From assembly GCA_037013495.1 (NCBI GenBank), contig CM072811.1:18606659-18670658 (forward strand): a DNA stretch of 64,000 bases. Direction: 5' to 3'. Of this stretch, positions 22,346-33,221 are shown piece after piece (position 1 is the first letter of the stretch; each line of letters opens with the position of its first letter). Under the pieces are notes generated by a model. That model did not search any database. It saw nothing but the letters and a program-made list of their open reading frames with translations, and was not told the origin of the DNA. Origin of the DNA: Hippophae tibetana (lineage: Eukaryota > Streptophyta > Magnoliopsida > Rosales > Elaeagnaceae). Both the position numbers and the translations under genes were made by a program.

Positions 22346-22745
22346 GTTGGTTGGTTTGGAATTGTAACACCAGGTACAAAATAAATTTGATGTTCAATCC
22401 CACGGATAAGATGTAATCCATTAGGAGTTTCCTTGGAAAGACATCCTCAAATTCATGAAAGATAGAAACAATTGTACTAGGAAAATCATCATCAAATTGG
22501 TTAGTATTCAAAAATGCCTTTTTGTATAGAAGTACAATCATTGGCTGATTAAGGAACATTTCTCTCCTAATTTCACTCACTTTTGTATTGACATTTTTTT
22601 CTCTTATTTTTTTCAACTTTTTCAATCTCTTTCCTTTTCTTTCTAATTTTCTCTTAATTTCTTTTTACCACTCTCTTTGTCACTATTTTTATTTTTTTCA
22701 CTCTCTTTTTCCAATCTCACTTGATCCTCGTAAAATTGTTTTGGT
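22346..22745 (-). pseudogene. Protease-RT linker of the second minus-strand gypsy element
   Basis: A 101-codon minus-strand frame (22320-22625) covers the linker: FHEFEDVFP is the standard motif before RT, then a frameshift disturbs the IxxQIxFxPGxxxPNxPxYR block, which is visible in the neighbouring frame. The part from 22626 to 22745 is lysine-rich low-complexity sequence. Confidence 0.6.
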
Positions 22746-23090
22746 GTCAAAGGTACAAGAGTAATTGATCTTTGATTTTGAAAAAAAATGAATACTTGTT
22801 AGTGAAACCATCATGCTTGACTTGCCTATCAAATTTCCATGGTCTTCCTAATAAAAAATTCCCTACTTGAATGGGAACCACATCACACAACATTTCATCT
22901 TCATACTTCTCAATGTGAAAAGTGACTAACACTTGTTTATGAACCCTTACCTTTCCACTATAATAATTTAACCATTGCAATTTATAAGGTCTAGGATGTT
23001 TAATTGTTGGCATGGCTAAATTCTCCACCATGGTAGTGCTAGCAACATTATTGCAGCTTCCTCCATCAATAATCACATTATATACCTTGC
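22746..23090 (-). pseudogene. Gypsy aspartic protease, mostly open frame
   Basis: A 109-codon open minus-strand frame. MIIDGGSCNNVASTTMVENL carries the catalytic motif, with DGGS where D-S/T-G is usual, so the active-site residue after Asp is changed. CDVVPIQVGNFLLGRPWKFD is the conserved second half. The protease would cut Gag-Pol. It is one of the better preserved pieces in the window but has no intact Gag-Pol context. Confidence 0.8.
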
Positions 23091-24285
23091 TTTGGACGTG
23101 AATTCTAGTATGAAATATGTTTTCTTGTTGAACTTTATCATCTTATTTGGATTTCACACTCAAATACCTCCTTGCCACCAATAATTCAACTTGGGTAGTG
23201 TACTCCTCATTATCAGCATCCTCTAATGGTAGCATAGAATCGTTGTCAGATTCATTGTTAGTTTTGATCTCTCCATTGTCTTTCATCACCAAAACTCATT
23301 TGTTCGGACATTGATTGGCAGGGTGACCCTACCTTAACATTTAAAAAATTTATTATCATGATTCTGAGTAATGGATGAATCTAATTTTCCTTGAGTTCCT
23401 TGGCTAGCCACTGCTTGATTTTGCTTTGGTTTTGGCTTTGGAATGGAAAGATTTTCATCTTGCTTCCAGTTGTTCAACTTACAAGTGGATGTACTTCCTC
23501 CCCTCTTGAGTTGACTCTCAATCTTAATAGCCATATGTACCATTTCCTCCAATTCCATATAATGTTGTAACTCCACTGTATTTTGAATTTCCCTATTCAA
23601 ACTAGCTAGAAACCTTGCCATAGTAGCCTCTTTATCTTCTTCAATGGTTTCTCAGATCATTGTCACTTCCATCACTTTCTAATACTCCTCTACACTTTAG
23701 TTTCCTTGCCTAAGTGTTCGCAACGTGTCATACAACTCTTGGTAGTAGTAACTAGGCACGAATTGCTTCCTCATCATAGTTTTCATCTCCTCCCATGTCT
23801 CTATTGGATGCTCTATATTTCTCTACTTGTTCAGAATCAATTGATCCCACTAAATAATAGCATAATCAGAAAATTCAATGGTTGCAAGTTTTACCTTCTT
23901 TACCTTGGAATAATGGTGGTAATCAAAGACTAATTCCACCTTCTTCTCCCACTATATACATGATTTTAGATCATTCTTCCCTTGAAATGATGGAATCTTC
24001 ATTTCAATACTAGCGAAATTATTATTCTTCACACTAACAATTTTTTCCCAATCATATTCCTCTTCAAACTCATCCTCCTATATTCTAACTTCCCTTGGTT
24101 TAATTCTCTCCCTACTGTGCACACGAGGTTATTCAACACGTTTGTTTTCTACCTGTTCTAACCTCGCATGAATAGGTTCCATCTCTGCCCTAATCAACCT
24201 CCCAATCTCTCTTGTCAATACCTCCATCATAAACTTTATGTCAACCTTGCCAAATACATCTTCTAAAGAAGTTTCTTTAGACATA
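23091..24285 (-). pseudogene. Gypsy gag of the second minus-strand element
   Basis: The start is taken at 24285, where the minus strand reads MSKETSLEDVFGKVD. Downstream: IKFMMEVLTREIGRLIRAEM, a frame-broken central domain with QELYDTLRTLRQGN near 23710, then an open part (23334-23621) MARFLASLNREIQNTVELQH and MVHMAIKIESQLKR. A zinc knuckle follows near 23300 (FFKC-G-GHPANQCP across a frameshift). The layout is complete from N-terminus to knuckle, with about five breaks. Confidence 0.75.
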
Positions 24286-25088
24286 TTTGCTGCAAAAAAT
24301 GTTACTAGTAATAAAAATAATAAAGAATCCTCACTTCACTGCCTCATATGTTTCACTCAAAATTTATGTATCACTCAAATTATCTCATGTTTACACTTAA
24401 AATTTAAATCAGCATTTACCCTCTTCTATGCTCACCACTCTTGCCTTTTTTCACTCGTAATTTCTCAAAAGTTCTTATCAAAATAATCAAACAAGAATAA
24501 TATTTTATCCAAAAATCCACACCCAAAACTTGACCAATCAGATTTGGGTCCTCAAAGTAAGAAGATAACGAACAAAAATGGCTAGGTTTCCAATAGTGCA
24601 AATGGAAATAATTCAAAAAATATTACACTTTGAAGTAAGTTTAGATTTAAGCTATCTAGAACAAGAATATCATAATTCACACTATCAATTTGCTTCGAGT
24701 CCTTTTTATTTGGATCCTCTTGTTTTCTTGACTTTTTTTTAATACGATGAAATAATCAAGAACATAAAAAACCAAATAGAAGAATCCAATATGAAAGATG
24801 ATAGAAAGTTGAAATAGAACAAGCTTATAGAATTAGACTAGGAATAGAAACGGAATGAAAAAAATAGAAAGATGTGGTTTTTTTGTTGTTGATGAACTTG
24901 AATGAAGAAGAAAGCTAGGATTGACATAAACACACAAAGAAAAAAAAAGTAAAATAGAAACCGAATGAAAAAAATAGAAAGATGTGGTTTTTTGTTGATG
25001 AATTTGAATGAAGAAGAAAGCTAGGATTGAGATAAACACACAAAGAAAAAATGCAATAAGAATAGGTAAACCTGAGACTAGAACCTTA
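24286..25088 (-). other. Leader between primer-binding site and gag
   Basis: Untranslated leader of the minus-strand gypsy element, bounded by the primer-binding site at 25089-25100 and the gag start at 24285. It contains the 110-bp tandem duplication listed separately. No other frame is convincing. Confidence 0.5.
24845..25055. repeat. Two tandem copies of a 110-bp unit
   Basis: Copy 1 starts tagaaacggaatgaaaaaaa at 24845 and copy 2 starts tagaaaccgaatgaaaaaaa at 24955. Both continue gaaagatgtggttttt, gaatgaagaagaaagctagg and aaacacacaaag. The copies are nearly identical, so the duplication is much younger than the decay of gag. Confidence 0.85.
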
Positions 25089-25100
25089 GCTCTGATACCA
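25089..25100 (-). promoter_or_regulatory. Primer-binding site for initiator Met tRNA
   Basis: The minus strand reads TGGTATCAGAGC, a perfect 12-base match to the complement of the plant initiator Met tRNA 3' end. It marks the start of minus-strand DNA synthesis for the gypsy element at 20283-25088 and fixes its orientation. Confidence 0.85.
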
Positions 25101-25602
25101 AACTAAAGGAGAACTGATATGCCAATTCTACCAGTAGCTTAAGTTTTCAGTAGGGATGCCACAATTCCCTTTAACCCATAACCAGAACGGACTTTACTCA
25201 GGCTCTATTTGGAACCACCTGGAAGGACCCTCTTTCTCGCCAGCATAGACCCAATGTACTAAATGATGGATCACATCATTCCCTCCTTCTCAAAGAAGGT
25301 TCGTCTTCTAACCTATGCTAGGCAGGATTTGAATCCATAACCAAGATCTGATACCAAACCAAAGGAGAAATGATAAGCCAATTCTACCAAAGGCTTAAGT
25401 TGTTAATAGGGGTACCACAATTCCTTTTAACCCAGAACTAGAATAGACCTTGCTCGTGCTCTATTTGTAACCACCTAGAAGGACCTTTTTTCTCGCCAAC
25501 ACAGACCCAAGGTACTAAATGATGGATCACATCATTAATCCTTCTAACTAGTTTGAAAACATTATTCATATAAGTTATGGATAATTATTGATTATTAAAA
25601 TG
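25091..25602. repeat. 256-bp tandem duplication, each copy starting with a PBS-like sequence
   Basis: TCTGATACCAAAC occurs at 25091 and again at 25347. The 256 bases after each are clearly related: ccaattctacca, ggcttaagtt (agcttaagtt), ggtaccacaattcc (gatgccacaattcc), ctatttg-aaccacct, aggaccct/ttt, ttctcgcca, aaatgatggatcacatcatt. So the primer-binding sequence plus its flank was duplicated as a unit. The minus-strand second site reads TGGTATCAGA and then diverges. Confidence 0.8.
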
Positions 25603-26968
25603 AATGCTTATATATTCTAAAGTAGTAGGAACCTAAGATAGACATATTTTCACATAAGGGATTACTCCATTTTATTTTCCTCTATGCATTGTTACTATTA
25701 AATGAGATGCATATTGATAAGTTTGAAATTGTGGAAAATTTAAAAGAAAATCTACCTACTATATAATACTATTTATGATTACTGGTTTTATGAAAGTGCA
25801 TGATAACTTTAAATCGAATTGCTTGCATCATTATATATATATAAATTATTGCATGGAGTACTCTCTTCCACACTTTTCACCTTTCAACTTCGATATTGTG
25901 ATATTTGTGATAATGTTGTGGGGCATGATTTTGGAGGATTCAAATGTTACAAGTCTGATCTAAAAATCTTAATTGTTTATTTGGCCATTCTAGTTCTCAC
26001 GTAGGTAGGTTGAAACCACTCTAATTTGATGATTCCATTTAGATTTTTAAATATTTTGGATTTAAATTATTGATTTATAATGAACTTTGCTTTCTAAATA
26101 ATAAAGTTTTTAAGTGTACGTGAATGTTTTTTTATTTAATGAAGAATTGATTGATTATAAGTTAATTTTTCATAGTTATCTACTAAATTTTATTTTAAAT
26201 ATATTTCTCTTCTTAAAATACATGTACATTTATTTCGAGATGTAAACCTTTAAACTATAGGAACTTATTGGACGATGTCTCTAAGACCATTCCAACTTGA
26301 GTAACCACATCAATGATGCCCCATTAAGTTCAACAATATTGATATGTTTAATCATCCCAAGTATATGCTTAAGTGTGTAAACATGCTACCATATAAAGTA
26401 TTTTAACTATGTTGAGTGTGTGATTCATCAATAACAAACCTAACATAGAGGAAAACAAAACAATAAGCAAAAAGAGATAGACTCCATATTTTATACATAA
26501 GAATGCTAACAAAGACATAAAGGAGTTTCTAGTCTTACAACAGCTAACATGATTCCACTTAAAACATTATTAGCAATACTCATGCAAGTAAGTTCCGAAC
26601 TAGGTTTCTAGCATTTCCCTTTTGAAACAAGGAGGCCAATGCAAAACTTTATAGCAGGCCAATCTCATAACCTTATAATGGGAGTTCCTAAGAAAAACTC
26701 TTTGAGGAATCCAACAAATGTACAAAAACAATACTTTTGTAGATAGAATCATCTTGTATACACTTAATTTTCCATGCTGGGTTTCTCAAAATTTATACAT
26801 TAGTATGTAGTTTGGAAAAGCACCAAAAAAAATTCATTTGACGGTCAATGCATAAGTATAGTTAGCTCACAAATGAGTTAAAGAATACATCACCTTATTA
26901 TAAAGTGTTAATATCAGTGTCATTTACAAGAAAAATAATGGAAAACAAAGTATAGTAAGAAAAGTAAA
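25603..26968. other. AT-rich DNA, no gene supported
   Basis: Only chance frames of about 60 codons (for example 25775-25963). No TE protein text seen. The right edge is the copia LTR starting at 26969. Confidence 0.4.
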
Positions 26969-27275
26969 TGTTAAACCATGATTAAATTGAGTTAGTTAAA
27001 TGGTGTGGTGTAGTTTGATTGCTACATGTCTATTGTAGCTGATTGTAGCTTGTAAGGGTTGTTGTTAGGTTGTTATAGGTAGTTATTAGCTTGTTATAAT
27101 TAACAAGTGGTTGTTATTTCATGTAGTATACACACAGCTCTTAGCATACACCTCGTAGTCACTATTGAAGCAGTAAAAACTCGTTGAATTAAACAAGTTT
27201 TCAGAGGTGTTATTCACTCCTTCACAGTGTTCATCTTAGCTGATTTTCCCTTATTCTAAACCCTAAGTATCATCA
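26969..27275 (+). mobile_element. 5' LTR of a plus-strand copia element
   Basis: Starts TGTTAAACCATGATT and ends ...taagtatcatca just before the primer-binding site. About 307 bp. The inverted relative is at 6914-7214. The matching 3' LTR is not present because the element is cut near 32661. Confidence 0.75.
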
Positions 27276-27287
27276 TGGTATTAGTGC
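27276..27287 (+). promoter_or_regulatory. Primer-binding site, initiator Met tRNA type
   Basis: TGGTATTAGTGC against the consensus TGGTATCAGAGC (two mismatches), directly after the LTR end. Confidence 0.7.
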
Positions 27288-27324
27288 TTAGAAAGTCTTA
27301 ATTTTTTGAAATTTAACAGCTTCA

Positions 27325-28617
27325 ATGGTAGCAGTACCTAATGGAGATACGTCTACAGATCTTCAATCACCAGTCTTCATCTTTAACACAATTTGTAGCC
27401 TTAATCTTCCAATTAATCCAAGTTTTAATGCCAAACTTGATGGTTTCAATTACCTAATTTGGAAAAAAAGCTATGACATGTAATCACATTGTATGGGTTT
27501 CTCAGTTTTATCGATGGAACACCCTTACCACTATCCAATATTATCAAGAAAATTGTGAAAACTTTTAATCAAGAAACCAACAAAGTTCAAGTTCAAGAAG
27601 GACTGATAGAAAATCTAGAATATGAAATGTGGGACAAGAAAGATTGTGTTGTAAAAAATTGGATATACTCATCTCTTACAACCAATTATTTGATGGCACA
27701 TGAATACTGGGTTGCTCCTCAGAAGGCCTTCACAGATGATTCTCAAGTGAGGCTTATGCCATGTCGATGGTAGTTGCAAATGATGAGAAAAGGTTCTATG
27801 ATGATGGAGACATTTATCAACACTGCTAGAGAATTCATCAATCACTTAATTGCGACAGGTGATACAATTAGAATTCGTGAACAGGCCCCCTATGTTCTTA
27901 GTGGTCTTGATTTGGCATACACCTCACTGGTTACAAAAATCACGAACAAGAAGCATCTCTCCAACCTCGATGAAGTTTTATCAAGAATGAGAACTCATGA
28001 ACAACAGCTACAAAGAATGGGTAATATGCTAGATCCTTTATTAATTGAGCCCAATTTAGCTAATTCTTCCATTAATCTATCATCTTTTAGTTCCTTACCT
28101 AACACTGCCTCTAATATGGACTTCCCTTTCAATATTGGTTCTACTACTACCAATACTGTTGCCAATACACTCTTTTCCAGTGTCAATTTTCCTAATTCAT
28201 CTAATACCAATATTGTTATTAATACACCCTTTTTCAAGTTTTAATTTTCTTGGTACCATTGCCTCTCATACCGATACTTTGTTTCCTACAATTTCCACTT
28301 CTTTTAATACTACTCCAAGTCCTTTTGATAATGTACAACCTACTTTTTTTTGCTTCTTCACAATAATACATTGATAATACAAGATCAATTCAATCACAAT
28401 TTATTACCCTTAGAAGAGATTTTTTCAGCAACTTGTTTTTGTACCACCAGAAAGATGTTCATATAATCCTCATTTTCCAGTTTCTACACCACCTATGAGG
28501 CAGTAAGCCTTTCATGGAAATTCTTGGCATAACAACACTTAGTCAAAACATGGAAAACCCCAATGCCAGATCTGTCAAAGAATGGGTCATACAGTAGCGA
28601 AATGCTACTATAGGTAC
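27325..28617 (+). pseudogene. Ty1/copia gag with zinc knuckle, lightly broken
   Basis: ATG at 27325 begins MVAVPNGDTSTDLQSPVF; then INPSFNAKLDGFNYLIWKKS is the UBN2-type Gag motif. A frameshift near 27480 and a stop at 27771-27773 break the frame, but the pieces at 27489-27773 and 27774-28244 continue collinearly (LSGLDLAYTSLVTKI, LDEVLSRMRTHEQQLQRM). A Ser/Thr/Asn-rich linker follows, then the CCHC knuckle CQICQRMGHTVAKC at 28564-28605. Gag would package element RNA. The frame is then interrupted by the MITE at 28618. Confidence 0.8.
28610..28617. repeat. Left 8-bp target-site duplication of the MITE (ATAGGTAC)
   Basis: ATAGGTAC here and at 29014-29021 flank the element exactly. Confidence 0.85.
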
Positions 28618-29013
28618 TAGGAGTGTCCAACGGTCCGGTCTGGTCCGTTTTTGGTTAAAAAACTTTAACTGGACCAGACCGTTTTTATTTCTCAGACTGG
28701 ATCGGACCGTTTGAAATAGTTTTAATTAATACAAACTGGACCAGACCGTTTGAAATGGTTTTAATTAATACAAACCGGACCGGACCGTTTGATTTATAAA
28801 ACGGTTCGGTCCAGTTTGGTTTTCGGTTTGGTTCGATTTTTTTATACATTTAATGAAGAATAATGTGAAATTTTTAATATATTATTAAACCGGTCCGGTC
28901 CGGTTCGAACGGTTTAAAATTAGTACAAATCGGATCGGACCGTTTGATTTGTAAAACCGTTCGATCCGGTCCGGTTTTACGGTTTGGTCCGGTCCGATTT
29001 ATGGACACCCCTA
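28618..29013. mobile_element. hAT-like MITE inserted in copia
   Basis: 396 bp with 12-bp terminal inverted repeats, TAGGAGTGTCCA and (reversed) TAGGGGTGTCCA, one mismatch, and an 8-bp target duplication, both characteristic of hAT elements. The interior is packed with direct and inverted copies of a ggtccggt / ggaccagaccg word and a repeated unit around gaccgtttga-at-ggttttaattaatac (near 28738 and again near 28755). It has no coding capacity and depends on an hAT transposase elsewhere. Confidence 0.9.
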
Positions 29014-29936
29014 ATAGGTACATAACTTCCAAGAATGGGCATCAAAATTTTCAACCACCACCACTATCTCCTAATCAAGGTGTTATCGCACCACCGCTGA
29101 GGCTAATTTTGAAGAAGTTTAGCCACTCAATCCAACTGGCTTCTCTTCTCATTGTTTCACTGCAAAACAATTGCCTTGTCAACAAGTACCTATTCTTCCT
29201 GAATAATGTAACCATTCAACTGATGTTACTACAGTCTTAATCTAATATTACCTTATCCACCAATATGGAATCTTTGGCACTATTACTTCTACACAAGTTC
29301 CACATCCTTATGCCTTGTATTCTTACTCTACACTAGTTACTACTTTAGTGCCTCTTACTAATAATTCAGTTAGTGCCATACCTGAAGTTGTTACTGATAC
29401 TGCATGGTACATGAATAAAAGTGCTAGTTTCCATCTAACTACAAATCAAGCCTGCTTGGAAAATTATCAGCCTTATATGGGATCTAATCATGTGATGTTA
29501 GGTAATGGTCAATTTTTACCTATTGTTAACACTGGTTCCACTACTTTACACATTGGAAAATATGCTTTGTCACTAAATCATTTGCTTCACATGCCTTCCT
29601 AGGCCAAGAACCTTATTTCAGTAAAGAAGTTATCTCTTGATAACAATGTCCCTGAGTTTTTCTCCATCTTTTTTGTATAAAAGATCTTTTGAAGGGGACA
29701 TTAATCTTGGAGGGAGGTGTTGAAAATGGTCTTTACAAACATTCTATCTTGTCTCATGTTCATAAAACTGGTATGCATCTAGCTAACTCTTTCCATACAT
29801 CTATTAGATTGAATAGTGTTATTACTAGTGCATCTAAAACTCTTATTGATGGTGCTCTATTGCATGACAGACTTGGTCAACCTTACCAAGCATTTTGGAT
29901 AAAATTCTAAGAGGTATGAACTTTTCCATTCTACAT
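29014..29936 (+). pseudogene. Copia protease and GAG-pre-integrase region
   Basis: After the MITE, copia text resumes. WYMNKSASFHLTTN (29405-29445) is the protease motif; copia proteases have WxxDSGA(S/T)xH(L/M)T, so catalytic Asp-Ser-Gly has become Asn-Lys-Ser and the enzyme would be dead. MLGNGQFLPIVNTGST, LSLNHLLHMPS and AKNLISVKKLS follow. GAG-pre text LLHDRLGQP is at 29855-29882 and a frameshifted ILDKILRGMNF runs to about 29925, where foreign DNA begins. Confidence 0.75.
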
Positions 29937-30656
29937 GTTGTTGGGTTTTCCTCTTGATTTTGAGAAGCCCAAGTGAAACCCCTGTGGCTTAAAAGCCCAT
30001 GGAGTAAGAAGGGGAAATTGTGTCATTTCATTACTTCATTAATAAACCCATTTAGGGTTTGTTAAGTGCGCATTCTGTAGAGAAAATTAAGAGAGCAGTA
30101 GCTAGAGAAATCTGCAGAAAAGAAAATCAGGAAAGCTTTCAGTTTTTCATCTCCAGCAAACCTTCATCAAGTGCTCCGATGGAAGGTCTTTTCTGGTCCG
30201 ATTAAGCTAAAATGTTGCAGGAAGGTTCATGACTCAAGACTCTTTAATCTGTACGGTGGGATTTTGATTTGGCTCATCGGTTTGGGAAAATCTGAGCCGT
30301 GAATAGTGACTACAAAATTGGGTTAGATTTCTCCATTTTTCTTGAAATAATTGTTAGTTTCCAAGAAGTGTATTCTTGATGATGTTGTTGATTGTTTGCC
30401 TCTAGTTTTACCTAGAGAGAACTGTTGTACAATTTTTTCTTGATAGTGGAAGTTTTGGAGAAGAGTACCGTGGTTCTTTCCTTCATACACCGGGAATGTT
30501 TTTCCACGTAAATTGCTTGTGTTGATTTTGTGCATGTTTTTCATTTTGAGCTCTATTTATTTGTTTCCTAAAAGATTCACACAAAGAAGGAGAATATGTT
30601 TAATTATGATGTTTAGAGCTTGATTAAGTTCGTTTTGAAATTGTGATTCTCCTAAT
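29937..30656 (+). mobile_element. Probable solo LTR inserted in the copia integrase region
   Basis: The copia reading stops near 29930 and resumes at about 30657 with PATCHHMCASCQTGK, so about 720 bp are foreign. They start TGTTGTTGGGTTTTCC and end near ctcctaata, consistent with decayed TGTTR...YAACA LTR ends. Inside, taataaacccatttagggtt precedes a GA-rich leader (30090-30125) as in LTR promoters. No clean target duplication, so the type of insertion is inferred. Confidence 0.45.
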
Positions 30657-31480
30657 ACCTGCTACTTGTCATCATATGTGTGCTTCTTGTCAAACGGGAA
30701 CTTCCTCTTAACAATATTCATAGTAGATTTTTACATCCTTTTAATATTATTCATGTTGATATTTGGGGACCTTCTCCTATTCTTAGTAGTATTGGCATGC
30801 ATTATTTCTTTTTATTTGTTGATGAATGTACACATTATAAGTGGCTCTTTGTTATGAATAATAAAGAACTAGCTTCAAAATATTTCATCACTTTGATGCT
30901 ATGATTACTAAGCAATTTGGCACCTCTATAAAAAGGTACATAGCGATAGTGGTTTAGAGTTTAAAAGCTTTGAACCCTTTTTATTTGAAAGGGGTTATCT
31001 AAGAAGAATATCTTATCTATATACTCCTTCTCAAAAAGGAGCAGTGAAAAGGAAAAATAAGCACATTGTAGAAATTGGTCTTTCCGTGATGGTAAGAGCT
31101 GGGTTACCATTGAAACTTTTGGAACATACCTTTCAGACTACAACTTTTCTAACAAATAGAATTCTAATAAGAACACTTAACAATCAAAGTCCCCTTTAGC
31201 TTTTATTTTATACCAAACTTGATTATGCCATGCTCAAACATTTTTGATGTCTTTGTTTTCCCTATCTTCATCCTTACAATTCTAACAAATTGGAGCCTAG
31301 ATCACTACTTTATGTTTTTTTGGGATATGCCACACATTACAAGGGATTTTGGTGCCTTAATCATACTACACAAAAAATATATGTTACTCCTCATGTGCGT
31401 TTTAATGAGTCAAAATTTCTTTATTGTAAATCTGGTTATACCTGAGCCAACTCTTAAGGCATTACCTCAATTTAACTTAT
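30657..31480 (+). pseudogene. Copia integrase, frameshifted
   Basis: CHHMCASCQTGKLPLNN supplies the end of the HHCC finger; PFNIIHVDIWGPSP contains the first catalytic Asp, and HYFFLFVDECTHYKW follows (open at 30680-30904). Beyond the stop at 30902 the text continues in other frames: an SLKALNPFYLKGVI-like block replacing the SDxGxEF region, YTPSQKGAVKRKN-type wording near 31020-31060 (the family has NGVAERKN, so the third acidic residue looks lost), then blocks near 31250-31440 with LEPRSLLYVFLGYATH- and PHVRFNES-like text. At least four frame breaks. Confidence 0.75.
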
Positions 31481-32300
31481 GGAGTATGCGTCTAACTTTA
31501 AATTCTCATTCTATTTCCTATCCTTGTGAAGCTCCTTTTTCACCTACAATACAATCCAATTCCAATTCTGTGTCTTTTATTGAGAATGTCTCAGCTACAT
31601 TGCATATTAATCTAAATAAAGGTCAAGACCAACTGATCACATATATTAGTCCTTCTATCACTTCCATTTTATTTGTAATAACTCAGCCTTTGTTAGTAAA
31701 TTTTTCCATATCTTTGTCTTTTTCTTTAGCCCACTTAATACCTTTATCTCTCACTTGATCAATAAAGCCTTTAATCATATGCACTAGTTTCTCACCTGAC
31801 ATTGTTCCTACCACTTCTGCTTTACAGTCTTCACCTTTGGTTGTCTCTATTCCACAATGCACCAATTTCAGCAGCTTGTCAATACCTATGTCTATCCCTT
31901 CACCTATCCGTGACCTGTCTATTTCGCTATTTCACTTTTTTCATTTGTCTTTGTCCCCTTCATCTTTGTCGCATTCACCTTCATCTACTGCTATTTCTTG
32001 TCTTTCAAGCTTTTCCCATTCAAAACCTATTGTCTCTTTTGCTTTGCAATCATCGTCTTAGCCTTCTTCACAATTATCTTTTGCCTTATCTTCTTTGATT
32101 CCATCTTCACCTCCAATTGTTATCCGAGCATGTGTTTAAATCCAATGGCATTAGCCTTACTATTGACCTTGGTTCCTTTTCCTCTATGTCAAAACCTCTC
32201 ACCTTTAATTATCATGCCATGAACACACGTTCAAAAAGTGGTATTTCTAAGCCTAAGATTTTGCTTACATCTGTCATTTTGTTTGAGCTTAGTGGAACTA
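31481..32300 (+). pseudogene. Copia integrase-RT linker, low complexity
   Basis: A long Ser/Pro/Thr-rich stretch (several open frames of 60-100 codons in the same place, for example 31802-32098), the usual spacer between integrase and RT in copia. NYHAMNTRSKSGISKPK at 32208-32258 is the standard motif introducing RT (HxMxTRxKxGIxKP), and shows the true frame. Confidence 0.7.
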
Positions 32301-32661
32301 AGGTAGCCTTTTAGCATAAGCAATGGGTGGATGCTATGCATCAAGAGTATACTGCCTTTATGATGAATAACACTAGAGAGCTTGTTCCACTTACCCAACA
32401 TTGAAAAGTCATTGGCAATAGATGGGTCTTCAGATGAAACTCAAGCCAAATAGAACTCTTAATAAATATAAAGCAAGGATTGTTGCTAAAGATACACGCA
32501 AACTAATGGCATTGATTATAAGAAACCTTCAATTTTGTTACGAAGCTCACCACTATTAGAATTTTTATCACTTTTGCTCTCACTTATGGTTGGCCTATAA
32601 TATAGTTGGATGTTAATAATGCTTTTCAACACAATCAAAAGGATTTTTCATTTTTTTCCTA
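32301..32661 (+). pseudogene. Copia reverse transcriptase, 5' part only
   Basis: QWVDAMHQEYTAFMMN (WxxAMxxExxAL) opens RT at about 32320. VIGNRWVF, LNKYKARIVAKDT in a shifted frame, LALTYGWPI and LDVNNAFQHN follow. The text stops after SFFSYPND at about 32665, where Athila-like LTR sequence begins; the catalytic YVDD box, RNase H and 3' LTR are gone. Confidence 0.75.
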
Positions 32662-33085
32662 TCCCAATGATTGACACAAATCGTGTATAATGAATACGTA
32701 AATATATGTATCGCAACAAGTAATATAATGATAAGAAAAAATTGTTCTCACGGAGATTATATTATTAGAAACTAATTTTTAAAACTAAAAATAAAAATCA
32801 ATTTTTTTGTGTTTTTATGTTTTGAGAAAGAAAAATTAAAAAAACTAAAAATAAATAGAAGTAATTAGCTAACTTAGATTTGGTAGCTAAGAAGATATAT
32901 GTGAAAATATTTAGGAATACTTAATCCTCATATTTTCTAAACATGAGAATCACTAACATTCTCCTAATATAATAACCAATCAATAACATGATCAATTGAA
33001 TCTAACCTATCATGTATTCCTTTGTACAGTAAACTACATATCATATAATAATTAACCTAATCACACTCTCATGTCAATTAAACAA
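32662..33085 (-). mobile_element. Truncated TGATGA-family LTR with PBS-like end (copy A)
   Basis: From 32682 it runs parallel to the LTR pieces at 33222-33429 and 38620-38850: aatacg(t/c)aa(a/g)tatatgtatc, aagtaatataatgata, agaaagaaaaattaaaa, ctaagaagatatatg, gaatacttaatcc, attgaatctaacct(a) and cacactctcatg. At the low-coordinate side, 32662-32681 reads on the minus strand tgtcaatcattgggata, a worn version of a tRNA-complementary site. The upstream two thirds of the LTR are missing. Confidence 0.6.
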
Positions 33086-33221
33086 AAAAATAATATAAAG
33101 ATTATATACAAAAGTACTACAAACATAAGAGAGAAAAGAAGTAAGTAGCTTAACCCTATACTAATCACCCAAAAATTATTATCAAGGAGCATCCCTTGAC
33201 TAATGAGCGCCACACACGAAG
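33086..33221 (-). other. PBS-like site and short leader between the two LTR copies
   Basis: On the minus strand, 33190-33214 reads tgtggcgctcattagtcaaggg and then continues as a leader to about 33086. It lines up loosely with the Athila-type site tggcgccgttgccgggg. It places this piece immediately downstream of LTR copy B, so copy B is a 5' LTR whose internal region is almost entirely lost. Confidence 0.4.

Noticed and set aside
25325..25356. tRNA-like text: ggatttgaatcc followed by tctgatacca, like a tRNA T-arm and 3' end
   Set aside because: The B-box is imperfect, no cloverleaf partner or A-box lies upstream, and the 3' text is explained as the complement of a retrotransposon primer-binding site.
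26480..26900. Possible RNase H or non-LTR element text
   Set aside because: I tried both strands and found no motif series that held for more than a few residues.
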